DNA from: Salinibacterium sp. NK8237
GTDB taxonomy: Bacteria; Actinomycetota; Actinomycetes; Actinomycetales; Microbacteriaceae
Length of the DNA: 64,000 nucleotides
Direction: 5' to 3'
Assembly (NCBI RefSeq): GCF_015864955.1
Contig: NZ_JADYWE010000001.1
Coordinates: 1,674,001-1,738,000, forward strand
The notes below the pieces were generated by a model that did no database searches, was not told the origin of the DNA, and saw only the letters and a list, made by a program, of their open reading frames with translations. This document shows positions 44,512 through 53,250 of this stretch, in pieces (the first letter of the stretch is position 1; the number at the start of each line of letters is the position of its first letter). The position numbers and the translations under genes were made by a program.

Positions 44512-45011
44512 AAAGATGGCCTTACGGTGTGGGTGCGTTGGTCATGGAGATCGAACGAATCAACAATCGTCGGGGGTTAGGCCGGAGATGCAGATGAAGA
44601 GTACGAGTCCGCGCAGCATGAACTGCGTTTGCAAAAAACGAGACCAATCGCCTACTTCAGTGGGTGAGGTGTACGACAAGGTCTACTGCTCCCAAATGTA
44701 CCCCGAATTGTCCCCGTTTGCACGGATAGTTCCGAACTGAATCTATTTGTGCTTCGTTACAGGAAACAACAAATGCCGCTGAATCCCCCGACGATCTCTC
44801 AAGTTGAGCCCGCTTATGAGGAACATTAGGCACGCATCCGACCCTCGAACGCAGCCGCCGCACCCGGTGCAGAAACGCTCATCGGGTTACAAAATAAAGT
44901 GCGCGAAGTGGTCTAGTTTTTGCGAGCGTCGCGAGCCGAAAAACGCGGCCCCCAACACGCGCACCACAACTTCAGCGCCAATTGTTTACTGCGCACCACT
45001 AGCCTGTTCGC
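44512..45011. promoter_or_regulatory. 500-bp intergenic region, divergent giant gene / MFS gene
   Basis: No protein-coding or RNA signal was found. It is AT-richer than its surroundings, with runs such as GCAAAAAACG (about 44631) and CTAGTTTTTG (about 44913). Both divergent promoters must lie here. A GTTTTT...AAAAAC inverted pair near 44915-44946 has a mismatched stem and was not called a terminator. Confidence 0.5.
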
Positions 45012-46469
45012 ATGACGGACAAGACTCCCGACAACGACGTTCCTGACGTTCCCGCTGTTCCGCGCGTCTCTAATACCCGCGCCATTGGCACTGTGGGGCA
45101 GGGACTCCTCGCGGATACGCCGATTCCCAAGAGTCGCGTGCGCGCGTGGGCGCTCTGGGATTGGGGCTCCGCCGCGTTCAATGCCGTCGTCACCACTTTC
45201 GTGTTCAGCACGTATCTGGCGAGTGGTCTATTCATCGACCCCGAGATCGTTGCCGCCGCAGGCGATGACGACAAGAACCCGGCGCTCGTTCTCGCTAAGG
45301 CAAATAACACGACCGTCATCTCGGGTGCGCTCACGATTGCGGGCATCCTTGTCGCCATTTTGGCTCCCATTTTGGGGCAACGATCGGATGGTTCTGGTCG
45401 CAGAAAATTGTGGCTTGCGATCAACACGGGCCTTGTTGTGCTCGCGATGGGCGCCATGTTCTTCGTCGCTCCGGTGCCGTCGTACATTTATCTCGGTGCT
45501 GCGCTCTTGGCTGCCGGCAACGTTTTCTTCGAGTTTGCGAGCGTGAATTACAACGCAATGCTCGTGCAGGTTTCCACTCCCAAGACGGTGGGCCGGGTGT
45601 CGGGCTTCGGCTGGGGCATGGGCTACATCGGCGGAATCGTGCTGCTGATCATCCTGCTCGTACTGTTCATTCAGAACTTCGGTAGCGAGACCGGCAATGG
45701 TCTGCTGAACGTTCCGTTTGGAACCGATGGCGGCGCCCTCGACGTGCGCTACGCAGTGCTTGCCTCCGCACTGTGGTTTGCGATCTTCGCCATTCCGGTG
45801 CTGATCGCAGTGCCCGAGATTCCTGCCGGCGCCCGCCAGAACCGGGTGAGTTTCTTTGCCAGCTACGCCAAGCTTTTCGGCACCATCAAGACTCTTGCCA
45901 AGAAGAGCCCGCAGGTGTTGCTGTTCTTGCTCGCAAGCGCTGTCTTTCGTGACGGTCTCGCGGCCGTGTTCACCTTTGGCGCCATCATTGCGGCGCAGGT
46001 GTTCGGCTTCAGCCCGAGCGAGGTCATCTACTTCGCGGTTGCGGCCAACCTGGTTGCGGGCATCGGTACCTTTATTGGCGGATGGCTCGACGACAAGCTC
46101 GGGGCCAAGAATGTGATCATCGGCTCTCTCATCGGCCTCGTGCTCGCCGGCCTCGCTGTGCTCTTCGTGGGCGACGCCAAAACCGGGTTCTGGATCGCGG
46201 GCCTCTTCCTTACGCTCTTCGTCGGACCAGTGCAGGCGGCAAGCCGCAGCTTCCTTGCGCGCATCACTCCGGTGGGGCGCGAGGGCGAGATCTTTGGTCT
46301 CTATGCCACGACGGGCCGTGCGGTGAGCTTCTTGGCTCCCGGCCTCTTCACGCTCTTTGTGGTGATGACCGGCGACACTCGTTTCGGCCTCATTGGCATC
46401 GTCATCGTGCTCGTTGCCGGAATTGCGCTCATGCTGCCGGTGAAGGCCAAGCAGTCGGTTATTGACTAG
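45012..46469 (+). CDS. MFS transporter, UMF1 (Atg22-like) family
   Basis: A 485-residue membrane protein with about twelve helices. RAWALWDWGSAAFNAVVTTFVF is the hallmark opening of the UMF1/Atg22 MFS group, followed by LAPILGQRSDGSGRRK (MFS motif A loop) and ASVNYNAMLVQVS. Atg22 exports amino acids from yeast vacuoles; bacterial members are uncharacterised. The basic N-terminal 40 residues are cytoplasmic. It is followed 58 bp later by a PEP-mutase-family enzyme gene. Confidence 0.88.
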   Translation: MTDKTPDNDVPDVPAVPRVSNTRAIGTVGQGLLADTPIPKSRVRAWALWDWGSAAFNAVVTTFVFSTYLASGLFIDPEIVAAAGDDDKNPALVLAKANNTTVISGALTIAGILVAILAPILGQRSDGSGRRKLWLAINTGLVVLAMGAMFFVAPVPSYIYLGAALLAAGNVFFEFASVNYNAMLVQVSTPKTVGRVSGFGWGMGYIGGIVLLIILLVLFIQNFGSETGNGLLNVPFGTDGGALDVRYAVLASALWFAIFAIPVLIAVPEIPAGARQNRVSFFASYAKLFGTIKTLAKKSPQVLLFLLASAVFRDGLAAVFTFGAIIAAQVFGFSPSEVIYFAVAANLVAGIGTFIGGWLDDKLGAKNVIIGSLIGLVLAGLAVLFVGDAKTGFWIAGLFLTLFVGPVQAASRSFLARITPVGREGEIFGLYATTGRAVSFLAPGLFTLFVVMTGDTRFGLIGIVIVLVAGIALMLPVKAKQSVID

Positions 46470-46527
46470 TTCGGTTCGAGTCCGAAATTCACTGGCGCCG
46501 AGCATCCGTGAGGGGGATGCTTGGCTC

Positions 46528-47331
46528 ATGACCGAAACTGCTCCCACTTCGTCCGTTGCCCGCGCCGAACTTCTCCGTTCGCTTCACGTTCCTGGCACTC
46601 CTCTTATTGTCTCCAACGTGTGGGATGCCATTACGGCCCGCACCGTGGCTGAGGCTCCGGGGGTTCGCGCCCTTGCCACCGCGAGCCATGCGGTGAGTTT
46701 TGCGCGCGGAGTCTCCGACGGCGAAGGCCTCACTGTTGAGCAGGCGCTGGAGGCGGCATCCATTATCTGTACTGCTGTTGAGATCCCTGTCTCTGTTGAT
46801 TTCGAGAAGGGCTATTCGCCAGATGCTGCGGGCGTGCAGGCCAATGTCGAACGACTGATCGCGGCAGGAGCTGCTGGCTTGAACATCGAAGACAGCTCGG
46901 GACCAGCCAAGGCGCCGCTCTTTGAGCTCGAGGATGCCGCGGCTCGGGTTGCTGCAGCGCGCGCGGCTGGCGATGCCACCGGTGTGCCGATCGCGATCAA
47001 CGCCCGCGTCGATGTGTTGGCCGGTGGCGGCGAGTGGGATGACATGGTCGCCCGTGCGAACGCTTACCTCACTGCGGGCGCTGACTGCATTTTCGTGCTC
47101 GGCCTTGGTGACGAGCAGATGCTTGCTCAGGCGATTGCTCAGATCGATGGCCCCATTTCGGTAATTGGCGGGCCTGGCTATGTGCCGCTGAAGCGCCTCG
47201 CAGAGCTAGGTGTCGCCCGCGTCAGCTTCGGCCCCCGCACCCTCGGCCTCACGCTGTCGCACTTGCAGCAGGCCGCCACGCAGCTCACGGCGCTGGGCGA
47301 CTACCCCGAAGAACTCGGTTACGTCTACTAG
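46528..47331 (+). CDS. Isocitrate lyase / PEP phosphomutase superfamily enzyme
   Basis: A 267-residue TIM-barrel protein with LIVSNVWDAITART (substrate loop), VSVDFEKGYSPD (metal-binding Asp/Glu), GLNIEDSS and INARVDV, the pattern of the short ICL/PEPM group (2,3-dimethylmalate lyase, oxaloacetase, methylisocitrate-lyase-like). The classical lyase Cys motif KKCGH is absent, so it is not a standard isocitrate lyase. The ATG at 46528 fits the family's usual start and has AGGGGG upstream; an in-frame start further upstream would overlap the MFS gene. Reaction unknown. Confidence 0.8.
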   Translation: MTETAPTSSVARAELLRSLHVPGTPLIVSNVWDAITARTVAEAPGVRALATASHAVSFARGVSDGEGLTVEQALEAASIICTAVEIPVSVDFEKGYSPDAAGVQANVERLIAAGAAGLNIEDSSGPAKAPLFELEDAAARVAAARAAGDATGVPIAINARVDVLAGGGEWDDMVARANAYLTAGADCIFVLGLGDEQMLAQAIAQIDGPISVIGGPGYVPLKRLAELGVARVSFGPRTLGLTLSHLQQAATQLTALGDYPEELGYVY

Positions 47332-47359
47332 ATCGCGGTGTGAGGCGTAGTGTCAGATT

Positions 47360-47821
47360 ATGGACACGAAACAACCCATCAGTTACTGGGTGAAACTCGT
47401 CGATCGCATCGTTGACGAGCTCTTCGCCACCACCCTTGAAGAGCACGGAATCACCCGCCGGCAATGGCAGCTACTCACCGTGTTATCGAAGGCCCCCGCC
47501 GGTGTCGAGCTGCTCGACATCGAAATTGCGCCCTTCCTTGACCGCGCGAATAGCGCTGTGCCACCGACGGAGGGATTGCACACCACGTCGGTCGAGTCGC
47601 TCGCCGAGTTGGTGGAGAGCGAATGGCTCACCACGGATGGCGCCCTGTACTACCTCACTGACCGCGGCCGCGCCGTTGTCGATCGGCTCACTATCGTGAT
47701 TGCGGATGGGCGCGAGAAGGCGACCGAGGGCGTCACCCCTGAACAGTACGAGACCACGGTGACGGTGCTCGAAACTATGGCCCGCAACCTCACGCCGCAC
47801 CTTGTAGGCGGCTCCGCCTAG
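47360..47821 (+). CDS. MarR-family regulator
   Basis: A 153-residue protein with a MarR winged helix core: ISYWVKLVDRIVDELF, GITRRQWQLLTVLSKAP, a recognition region around TEGLHTTSVESLAELVESEW, then YYLTDRGRAVVDRL as wing. It is convergent with, and shares its stop CTAG with, the carotenoid operon. In corynebacteria a MarR protein (CrtR) represses the crt operon, so control of the carotenoid genes is possible here, but the position differs (downstream, not at the promoter). Confidence 0.75.
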   Translation: MDTKQPISYWVKLVDRIVDELFATTLEEHGITRRQWQLLTVLSKAPAGVELLDIEIAPFLDRANSAVPPTEGLHTTSVESLAELVESEWLTTDGALYYLTDRGRAVVDRLTIVIADGREKATEGVTPEQYETTVTVLETMARNLTPHLVGGSA

Positions 47822-48675
47822 CGGATGAACGCCCACCAGATGAGCAGCATCGTCACGAAGAACCCGGTGACGAAATTGAGGGCCAGGAAGTTCTTCCAGC
47901 CGCGGTTTGCTGACTCGGCTGTGGCATCCGTGATGTTCCAGAATGGCGCGCACATCGCCGCATAGGGCAGCACCAGAATGGCGCCGAGTGGGCCCGGCCA
48001 GCTTGAGAAGAGCAGCAAAACGCCGCCAGCCAAGTACGCGATGACTGCGAAGCGCGTTGTGGCGCGTGCTCCGATGACAGTCGCAATTGACGAGATGTCG
48101 GCGGCACGATCGGCGAGCACATCTTGCACCGCACCGAAGGCGTGCGAGGCAATGCCCCAGAGGAAGAATGCACCAAGCACTGCCCAGAGCTGCGGAGTGA
48201 ACACGGCCCCGGCGAGCACGAGCGCGTAGATCGCAGGCGACACAAAGTGCGTGCTTGAGGTGAGCGAGTCGAGGAACGGTCGCTCCTTGAAGCGCAAACC
48301 CTTGGCCGAATAAGCGACAACGGCAAACATGCTGATCAGCAGCACTAACCACGACAGAGGGTTACCGACGATCACGAGATAGATCAAGAACGGGATGGTC
48401 GTGATGGCGGCGGCGATGAGCGTTGGCCGGTGCATCCGCGGGGCAAGAAGCGCACCCTCGACTCCGCCCTTGCGCGGGTTGCGCAGGTCAGACTCGTAGT
48501 CGAAAACGTCGTTAATGCCGTACATCGCCAAGTTGTAGGGCACGAGGAAGAAGATGGTGCCGAGCACGAATGTGAGGTCGATGACGCCGGTGGTCAGGTA
48601 GTACGCGGCCGCAAAGGGGAAGGCCGTATTGACCCAGCTCAGCGGGCGAGACGAGAGGAACAGATCCTTAAGCAT
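47818..48675 (-). CDS. crtEb: UbiA-family prenyltransferase, lycopene elongase (CrtEb-like)
   Basis: A 285-residue membrane prenyltransferase with about eight helices and the two Asp-rich motifs NDVFDYESD and DVLADRAAD. Position after the two cyclase subunits and the family match point to the lycopene elongase that adds C5 units to lycopene, giving C50 carotenoids such as flavuxanthin/decaprenoxanthin precursors. The ATG at 48675 is supported by GAAAGGA six bases before; it overlaps the preceding gene by eight bases. Confidence 0.88.
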   Translation of the reverse strand: MLKDLFLSSRPLSWVNTAFPFAAAYYLTTGVIDLTFVLGTIFFLVPYNLAMYGINDVFDYESDLRNPRKGGVEGALLAPRMHRPTLIAAAITTIPFLIYLVIVGNPLSWLVLLISMFAVVAYSAKGLRFKERPFLDSLTSSTHFVSPAIYALVLAGAVFTPQLWAVLGAFFLWGIASHAFGAVQDVLADRAADISSIATVIGARATTRFAVIAYLAGGVLLLFSSWPGPLGAILVLPYAAMCAPFWNITDATAESANRGWKNFLALNFVTGFFVTMLLIWWAFIR

Positions 48676-48979
48676 GGGAGTCCTTTCGGCGAGAACCCAG
48701 CAGCATCCACAAGCACGGCAGCCCGACGACGGCCGCGACTGTGTAGGCGAAATCTTCGAGCGGGGCGACGCCGATGAAAGCGCCGCTGATGGCATCCGCG
48801 CTGTAACCCACCAGGCCGACCGAGATCATCACGTTGTCGAAGACCGCGGTCATGACAAGCAGGATGCCGGCGGTAATCGCAATTGCACGCCACCGTGGTG
48901 CGCGGGAGGTGGCGATCGCGGACACTGCGAGCGCCGCCACGATCACCAAGAAGACCGCATTCAGGAGCCAGTAGGTCAT
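48668..48979 (-). CDS. crtYf: Small lycopene cyclase subunit (CrtYf-like)
   Basis: A 103-residue protein with three hydrophobic segments and the cyclase-domain motif APLEDFAYT (the PLEE/PLED signature of heterodimeric carotenoid cyclases). Its ATG overlaps the stop of the other subunit by four bases (ATGA). Together they cyclise the ends of the C50 chain. Which subunit should be called Ye or Yf is by gene order only. Confidence 0.85.
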   Translation of the reverse strand: MTYWLLNAVFLVIVAALAVSAIATSRAPRWRAIAITAGILLVMTAVFDNVMISVGLVGYSADAISGAFIGVAPLEDFAYTVAAVVGLPCLWMLLGSRRKDSHA

Positions 48980-49365
48980 GACGCGCTCGCCCGCGGCTCG
49001 GTCGCTGGTTTAGCGGAAGCTTTGGTGGCGGTCGCGCTGGCGGAAGCAGCGGAGGCGCTGTCGCCCTGGCGGGTGAGTGCCCCATAGACATTCATCGTGA
49101 GATAGCAGAGCAGGGTGAGGAAGAAGACTTCTTCGAGCGGAACCTCCGGCGCCACGAGCAGACCGGTCATGAACTCGGTCTCGCCGCGAAAGAAGATGCC
49201 GAGGCCGACACCGAGAAGATCCCAGACAAGAAAGAACAGCACGCCGACCGGCAACACGATGCGGGCGCGCCGGGCATCCCGCCAGAAGAACAGCGAAAAG
49301 CGTCGATCGAGCACGACCATTCCCGTGAGGGAAATCAGCAGAGCAAGAAGGTAGAGAACGATCAC
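48976..49365 (-). CDS. crtYe: Small lycopene cyclase subunit (CrtYe-like)
   Basis: A 129-residue protein with three hydrophobic segments and VPLEEVFFLTL, the cyclase motif. The start is taken as the GTG at 49365, which overlaps the crtI stop by four bases (GTGA) and begins directly at the first helix; a longer in-frame start would overlap crtI by over 100 bases. The C-terminal 25 residues form an Ala/Ser-rich tail (SASAASASATATKASA). Confidence 0.82.
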   Translation of the reverse strand: MIVLYLLALLISLTGMVVLDRRFSLFFWRDARRARIVLPVGVLFFLVWDLLGVGLGIFFRGETEFMTGLLVAPEVPLEEVFFLTLLCYLTMNVYGALTRQGDSASAASASATATKASAKPATEPRASAS

Positions 49366-50951
49366 GGCCAGGGCCTTGGTTCCGGTGCGACCACGGGCAT
49401 GAGCGGCTCGGCAAGCGGGCCTGCAGAGGTGTCGCCGCGCAGGCGCTTCACGAGCACTTCGGCACTGATCAGACACATAGGAAGGCCGATACCCGGGATG
49501 GTCGACCCACCCACGTAGTAGAGCCCCTTGACCTTCTTGCTCACATTGCCCGCGCGGAAGAAGGCGCTCTGCTTGAGCGTGTGCGCCGGGCCCAGCGCGG
49601 TGCCGCGCCAGGCGTTGAGGTCATCGGCGAAGTCGCCGGGGCCAACCGTGCGACGAACAGTGATGCGGTCGGCGAGGTCGGGGATGCCGGTCCACTCGCT
49701 GATCTGCGAGATCACCGAGTCGGCGAGCTTCTCGATGCGCACATCGCCAGCGCCAGCACCGGCGAGCTGACCGTGACCGATAGCGGGGTCGGCCGGAATC
49801 GGCACGAGCACGAACACATTCTCGTGACCCTCGGGCGCCACATTCGGGTCAACACCACTCGGCTTGCAAATGTAGAGCGATGCCGGCTCGGGCACCTTCG
49901 GCTCATTACCGAAGATGGCCTCGAAGCCCTCTTGCCAGTCCTTCATGAACAGCAGCGTGTGGTGCTCGAGCTCGGGAAGCTCACCCTTCACGCCCAGATA
50001 CAACAGGAGCGCGCTCGGGCCAGGAACCTTCTTCTCCCAGTAACCAGCGGGGTAAGTCTGCTCGCTCGAAGCCAGCATCGTGGTTTCGGTGTGGTGCAGG
50101 TCGGCAGCAGACACCACGGTGTCGGCGTTCAGCGTGTGGGTCTTGCCCGCGGCATCCGTATATTCGACGCCGCGCGCTACGCCCGCGACTGTCACGATGC
50201 GCGTGACCGTTGAATCGGTGCGGATGTCGACGCCAGCCGTGCGCGCAATGTCGGCAATACTCTCGATCACCCGGGTGAAGCCGCCCATCGGGTAGAGCAC
50301 GCCGTCCGACAGATCGAGGTGGCTCATGAGGTGGTACATGCTCGGGGTGAGGTACGGCGAGGAGCCGAGAAAGACGGCCGGGTAGCCGAGCACTTTGCGC
50401 AGACGATCGTCTTTGACTGTGCGAGCAACCAAACTCGAGAGAGGTTCGATAAGCAAGCGGATGAAGCGGGCCGCCTTAGCGAGCACCTCTTTCGTTGCGC
50501 TCGTGCGCAGATCAGCGAAGCTCGTGTAGAGAAAGTACTTCTTCGCGAGCTCGTAGGTGTCTTTGGCCGAGACGAGGTACTTGCGCATGCGGGCACCCGA
50601 ACCCGGCTCGATGCTCTCGAATAGCGCGAGGTTCTCTTCGAGCTCGGTTGAAATGTCGAGCGCTTCTTTCTCTCCCTCAAAATAAACCCGGTAACCAGGG
50701 TCGAGGGTGACGAGCGAAAGCTGCTCGGCGGCGCTCGTGCCCATGAGCTTGTAGAAGTGATCGAACACCTCAGGCATCAAATACCACGACGGCCCGGTGT
50801 CGAAACGGAACCCTTCGTGCTCCCACAGCCCCGCGCGGCCACCCACCTCAGGGCGGCCCTCGAGCAGCGTGACCGAATGCCCCTCCTTAGCCAGCAGTGC
50901 CGCACTCGCGAGCCCGGCAATACCGCCACCAATTACTACAACGTCACTCAT
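49362..50951 (-). CDS. crtI: Phytoene desaturase
   Basis: A 529-residue FAD enzyme: VVIGGGIAGLASAALLAKEG and LLEGRPEVGGRAG form the dinucleotide fold, FDTGPSWYLMP follows, and YYVGGSTIPGIGLPMCLISA near the C-terminus is the CrtI signature. It converts phytoene to lycopene. It overlaps crtB by four bases (ATGA at 50948-50951) and the cyclase gene by four. Confidence 0.95.
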   Translation of the reverse strand: MSDVVVIGGGIAGLASAALLAKEGHSVTLLEGRPEVGGRAGLWEHEGFRFDTGPSWYLMPEVFDHFYKLMGTSAAEQLSLVTLDPGYRVYFEGEKEALDISTELEENLALFESIEPGSGARMRKYLVSAKDTYELAKKYFLYTSFADLRTSATKEVLAKAARFIRLLIEPLSSLVARTVKDDRLRKVLGYPAVFLGSSPYLTPSMYHLMSHLDLSDGVLYPMGGFTRVIESIADIARTAGVDIRTDSTVTRIVTVAGVARGVEYTDAAGKTHTLNADTVVSAADLHHTETTMLASSEQTYPAGYWEKKVPGPSALLLYLGVKGELPELEHHTLLFMKDWQEGFEAIFGNEPKVPEPASLYICKPSGVDPNVAPEGHENVFVLVPIPADPAIGHGQLAGAGAGDVRIEKLADSVISQISEWTGIPDLADRITVRRTVGPGDFADDLNAWRGTALGPAHTLKQSAFFRAGNVSKKVKGLYYVGGSTIPGIGLPMCLISAEVLVKRLRGDTSAGPLAEPLMPVVAPEPRPWP

Positions 50952-51814
50952 GGTCGAGGAGTCACTCCTATCGCGGCCGCCGCAGCCAACCGCAGTTTCA
51001 CAACATCTGGAACCCGCACCCGGGTCTTCACCAATTCGCTCGCCGGAGTTGCCCGGATGCGCTTGGAAAGTTGGGCAAAGAGAGAGTGCGCGAGCGCAAC
51101 CGCTTTTTTGCTGCTCGCCGGCAGCTCGGCACCAATGGCGGCATCCCGCAGATCAGCATCGAGATCATCAAGCAGTCGGATCTTTTCGGCTTCGGTGAAC
51201 GAGGCAACATCGATGCCCGGAAAGTAGCTGCGGCCGAGCGTCTCAAAATCGTCGGCGAGGTCACGCAAGAAGTTGACCTTTTGGAAGGCTGCGCCGAGCG
51301 CTTGTGCACCGCGCTCGAACTTGGCTCGCTGCTCGTCGCTGACATCGTGGCCGTGCAGGAAGGCACACAGGCACATAAGACCGACAACTTCAGCGGAGCC
51401 GTAGACGTAGCGATCAAAGCTGGCCTGGTCGTGCTCTTTCTGGTTGAGATCCATGCGCATCGACTCGAAGAAGGGAGCCGTGAGCTCTGCACCAAACGAC
51501 ACCTCGCGCGCGGTGAGCGCGAAGGCATGAACGACGAGGTTCGAGCTGAAGCCGCTCGCGATCGCGTTCTCGGTTTCTTTCTCAAGTTCGTTCAACTGAC
51601 GGCCCGTCGCGATCACGTCGAGACCGGCTTCTTCGGCTCCGCCGTCAACGATTTCGTCGGCCACCCGCACGAGAGCGTAAATGTTCTCGACATGCTGGCG
51701 AACATCCGTGCCGAGGAGGCGGGATGCCGCAGAAAATGACGTGGAATAGCTGCGGATGACGATGCTGGCAGCATCTTCGGCCACCCGGTCATACAGCTTG
51801 AGGCGTGAACTCAC
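50948..51814 (-). CDS. crtB: Phytoene synthase
   Basis: A 288-residue trans-isoprenyl diphosphate synthase with both Asp-rich motifs, DEIVD (53-57) and RDLADD (185-190), plus SYSTSFSAASRLL and GRSYFP. It condenses two GGPP to phytoene. GTG start at 51814 with GAGGGCGGG upstream. It is the first gene of the carotenoid operon; the GGPP synthase gene crtE that usually accompanies it is not in this window. Confidence 0.94.
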   Translation of the reverse strand: MSSRLKLYDRVAEDAASIVIRSYSTSFSAASRLLGTDVRQHVENIYALVRVADEIVDGGAEEAGLDVIATGRQLNELEKETENAIASGFSSNLVVHAFALTAREVSFGAELTAPFFESMRMDLNQKEHDQASFDRYVYGSAEVVGLMCLCAFLHGHDVSDEQRAKFERGAQALGAAFQKVNFLRDLADDFETLGRSYFPGIDVASFTEAEKIRLLDDLDADLRDAAIGAELPASSKKAVALAHSLFAQLSKRIRATPASELVKTRVRVPDVVKLRLAAAAAIGVTPRP

Positions 51815-51920
51815 GCGCGCCCGCCCTCGGCAGGCTCAGACACATTGGTTAGGCTGAGTGCAGGCCGACACATGGGGTGCGGCATTTCGATTCGTTCCAC
51901 CTAGGCAGACTATCGCGATC
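51815..51920. promoter_or_regulatory. Divergent crtB / idi promoter region
   Basis: This 106-bp space must carry both promoters. CTCAG (51835-51839) and CTGAG (51854-51858) form an inverted pair around an ATTGGTTAGG core, and GACACAT occurs twice (about 51839 and 51868). It is the obvious place for a carotenoid regulator to bind; no matching regulator site is proven. Confidence 0.45.
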
Positions 51921-52448
51921 ATGAGTGAAATCCCCGAGCAGGTTGTACTTCTCTCCGAGTCCGGCGAACACATTGGTGTTGCCGACAAGGCTCTCGTACA
52001 CACCATCGACACCGCCCTGCACCTCGCCTTCTCGTGCCACGTCTACAACGCCGACGGCAAGGTGCTCGTCACGCGCCGCGCTCTCTCGAAACTCACCTGG
52101 CCCGGCGTGTGGACTAACTCGTTCTGCGGGCATCCGGCCCCCGGCGAAGACATGGCTGACGCGATCATCCGCCGCGCCAAGTACGAGCTCGGCATCACTG
52201 TCGGCGACGTGCAACTTGTGCTGCCTGACTTTCGATACCGCGCCGTTGACTCCTCTGGCATCGTCGAGAACGAAATCTGCCCCGTCTACCGTGCAGTGAC
52301 GACGGATGCCGCAGCCCCGAACCCTGCAGAGGTCGACGAGTTTGACTGGGTTGACCCCGAATCGCTCCACAGCGCCGTGGCCGCAACGCCGTTCGCGTTC
52401 AGCCCGTGGCTCGGCTGGCAGTTGGAGCAGCTCGACGCTCAGCGTTAG
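51921..52448 (+). CDS. idi: Type 1 isopentenyl-diphosphate delta-isomerase
   Basis: A 175-residue Nudix-fold enzyme with the catalytic TNSFCGHP (Cys69), the Nudix-like helix DAIIRRAKYELGI and VENEIC (Glu117/Glu119). It interconverts IPP and DMAPP, supplying prenyl units for the carotenoid operon transcribed divergently. The ATG at 51921 matches the usual short N-terminus; an upstream in-frame ATG would extend into the promoter. Confidence 0.94.
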   Translation: MSEIPEQVVLLSESGEHIGVADKALVHTIDTALHLAFSCHVYNADGKVLVTRRALSKLTWPGVWTNSFCGHPAPGEDMADAIIRRAKYELGITVGDVQLVLPDFRYRAVDSSGIVENEICPVYRAVTTDAAAPNPAEVDEFDWVDPESLHSAVAATPFAFSPWLGWQLEQLDAQR

Positions 52449-52457
52449 GCGCCCAGC

Positions 52458-52476
52458 GCCGGCACACGTGACCGGC
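52458..52476. terminator. Possible hairpin between idi and the lipoprotein gene
   Basis: GCCGG (52458-52462) and CCGGC (52472-52476) flank a 9-base loop in the 54-bp convergent space. The stem is short and there is no T tract. Confidence 0.35.
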
Positions 52477-52502
52477 ACTGAGCCCTCAGTACAGCTCCGC
52501 GC

Positions 52503-53177
52503 TTAGTAGCCGCGCGTGGGGTTGGCGGCTCGGATCTCTTCGAGAGCGCTATTGGCATAGCTGAGGCTCAAGTCTCGCGTGTAGGGCGTCGTGTAGATCC
52601 ACAGGTCATCGATGAGCACGTGCGCCGGGAACCGACTGGCCGATGAACCTTCGGCTTCGCCGACATAGGTTTCGACTCCGTCGTTCTCAATAGTTTCGTA
52701 GCCCGACGCGAGAATCTGAGCGCGCAGCGCATCGAGGTCGGTGTTGGAGGTATCGGCGACCATCAAGCCGACAAAGACCTCAAAGCTGCCGGCGGGAGCC
52801 CACGTGCACTGCTGGCTCAACGGAACCTCGGCCAGGAAGTCTTCGAATCCTTCGTAACGCCCAGGCCAGGTGAGTTCGAACTCCCCCGTGTTTTCTACGC
52901 TAAGTAGTTCAGTGGTGTCACCAAGATAATCGGCAACCACGCTCAGCGGAAGCAACTCTTCGCAGGAGGGGATCACGAGAGGTTCGACCGCGGGAGCCGC
53001 TGATTCCGAAGGCGCGCTGCTCGGCGATACCGCTGGCGAGGCTTCAGGCGAATTTTCGACTACGGCCGGGGTGCACCCGACTAGTGACAGTGCAACCACA
53101 GTTGCCGATGCTGCAGCCACGAGACCACGGATAAGTGGTCGTGCCGAGCGTGTTTCAGATCCCCCGAAAGTGTTCAT
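52503..53177 (-). CDS. Lipoprotein, ANPTRxY family, member 1
   Basis: A 224-residue lipoprotein: signal peptide with lipobox LVGC (Cys about 35), a Ser/Pro/Ala-rich linker, then a folded part opening IPSCEELLPLS with a second Cys in QQCTWAP, and the end RAANPTRGY. Two paralogs at 60163 and 60915 share all these marks. The C-LL...C-W layout recalls DUF3558-type actinobacterial lipoproteins, but I cannot confirm that. Function unknown; located outside the membrane. No catalytic motif is visible. Confidence 0.8.
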   Translation of the reverse strand: MNTFGGSETRSARPLIRGLVAAASATVVALSLVGCTPAVVENSPEASPAVSPSSAPSESAAPAVEPLVIPSCEELLPLSVVADYLGDTTELLSVENTGEFELTWPGRYEGFEDFLAEVPLSQQCTWAPAGSFEVFVGLMVADTSNTDLDALRAQILASGYETIENDGVETYVGEAEGSSASRFPAHVLIDDLWIYTTPYTRDLSLSYANSALEEIRAANPTRGY

Positions 53178-53250
53178 GAACGCAACAATATGCGAGGGTG
53201 AGAATTCGACAACTACTAAAAACGGAATCGTGATCTAACGTTCATTCGAG

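Noticed and set aside
44512..45011. Short plus-strand frames (60-95 codons) in the intergenic region.
   Set aside because: No ribosome site, biased composition or recognisable motif; they cross the divergent promoter area.
46470..46486. TTCGGTTCGAGTCCGAA just after the MFS stop looks exactly like a tRNA T-arm (5-bp stem, TTCGAGT loop).
   Set aside because: No matching acceptor, D-arm or anticodon arm was found upstream, and the 5' half would lie inside the MFS gene. It may be a small hairpin or a very old tRNA remnant; not called.
45228..46547. Open frame of 439 codons opposite the MFS transporter gene.
   Set aside because: Highly charged, low-information product typical of antisense frames; the plus-strand product has clear MFS motifs.
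48676..48795. Forty extra residues upstream of the UbiA-type prenyltransferase start.
   Set aside because: The stretch is out-of-frame shadow of the cyclase gene; a good ribosome site and family length support the ATG at 48675.
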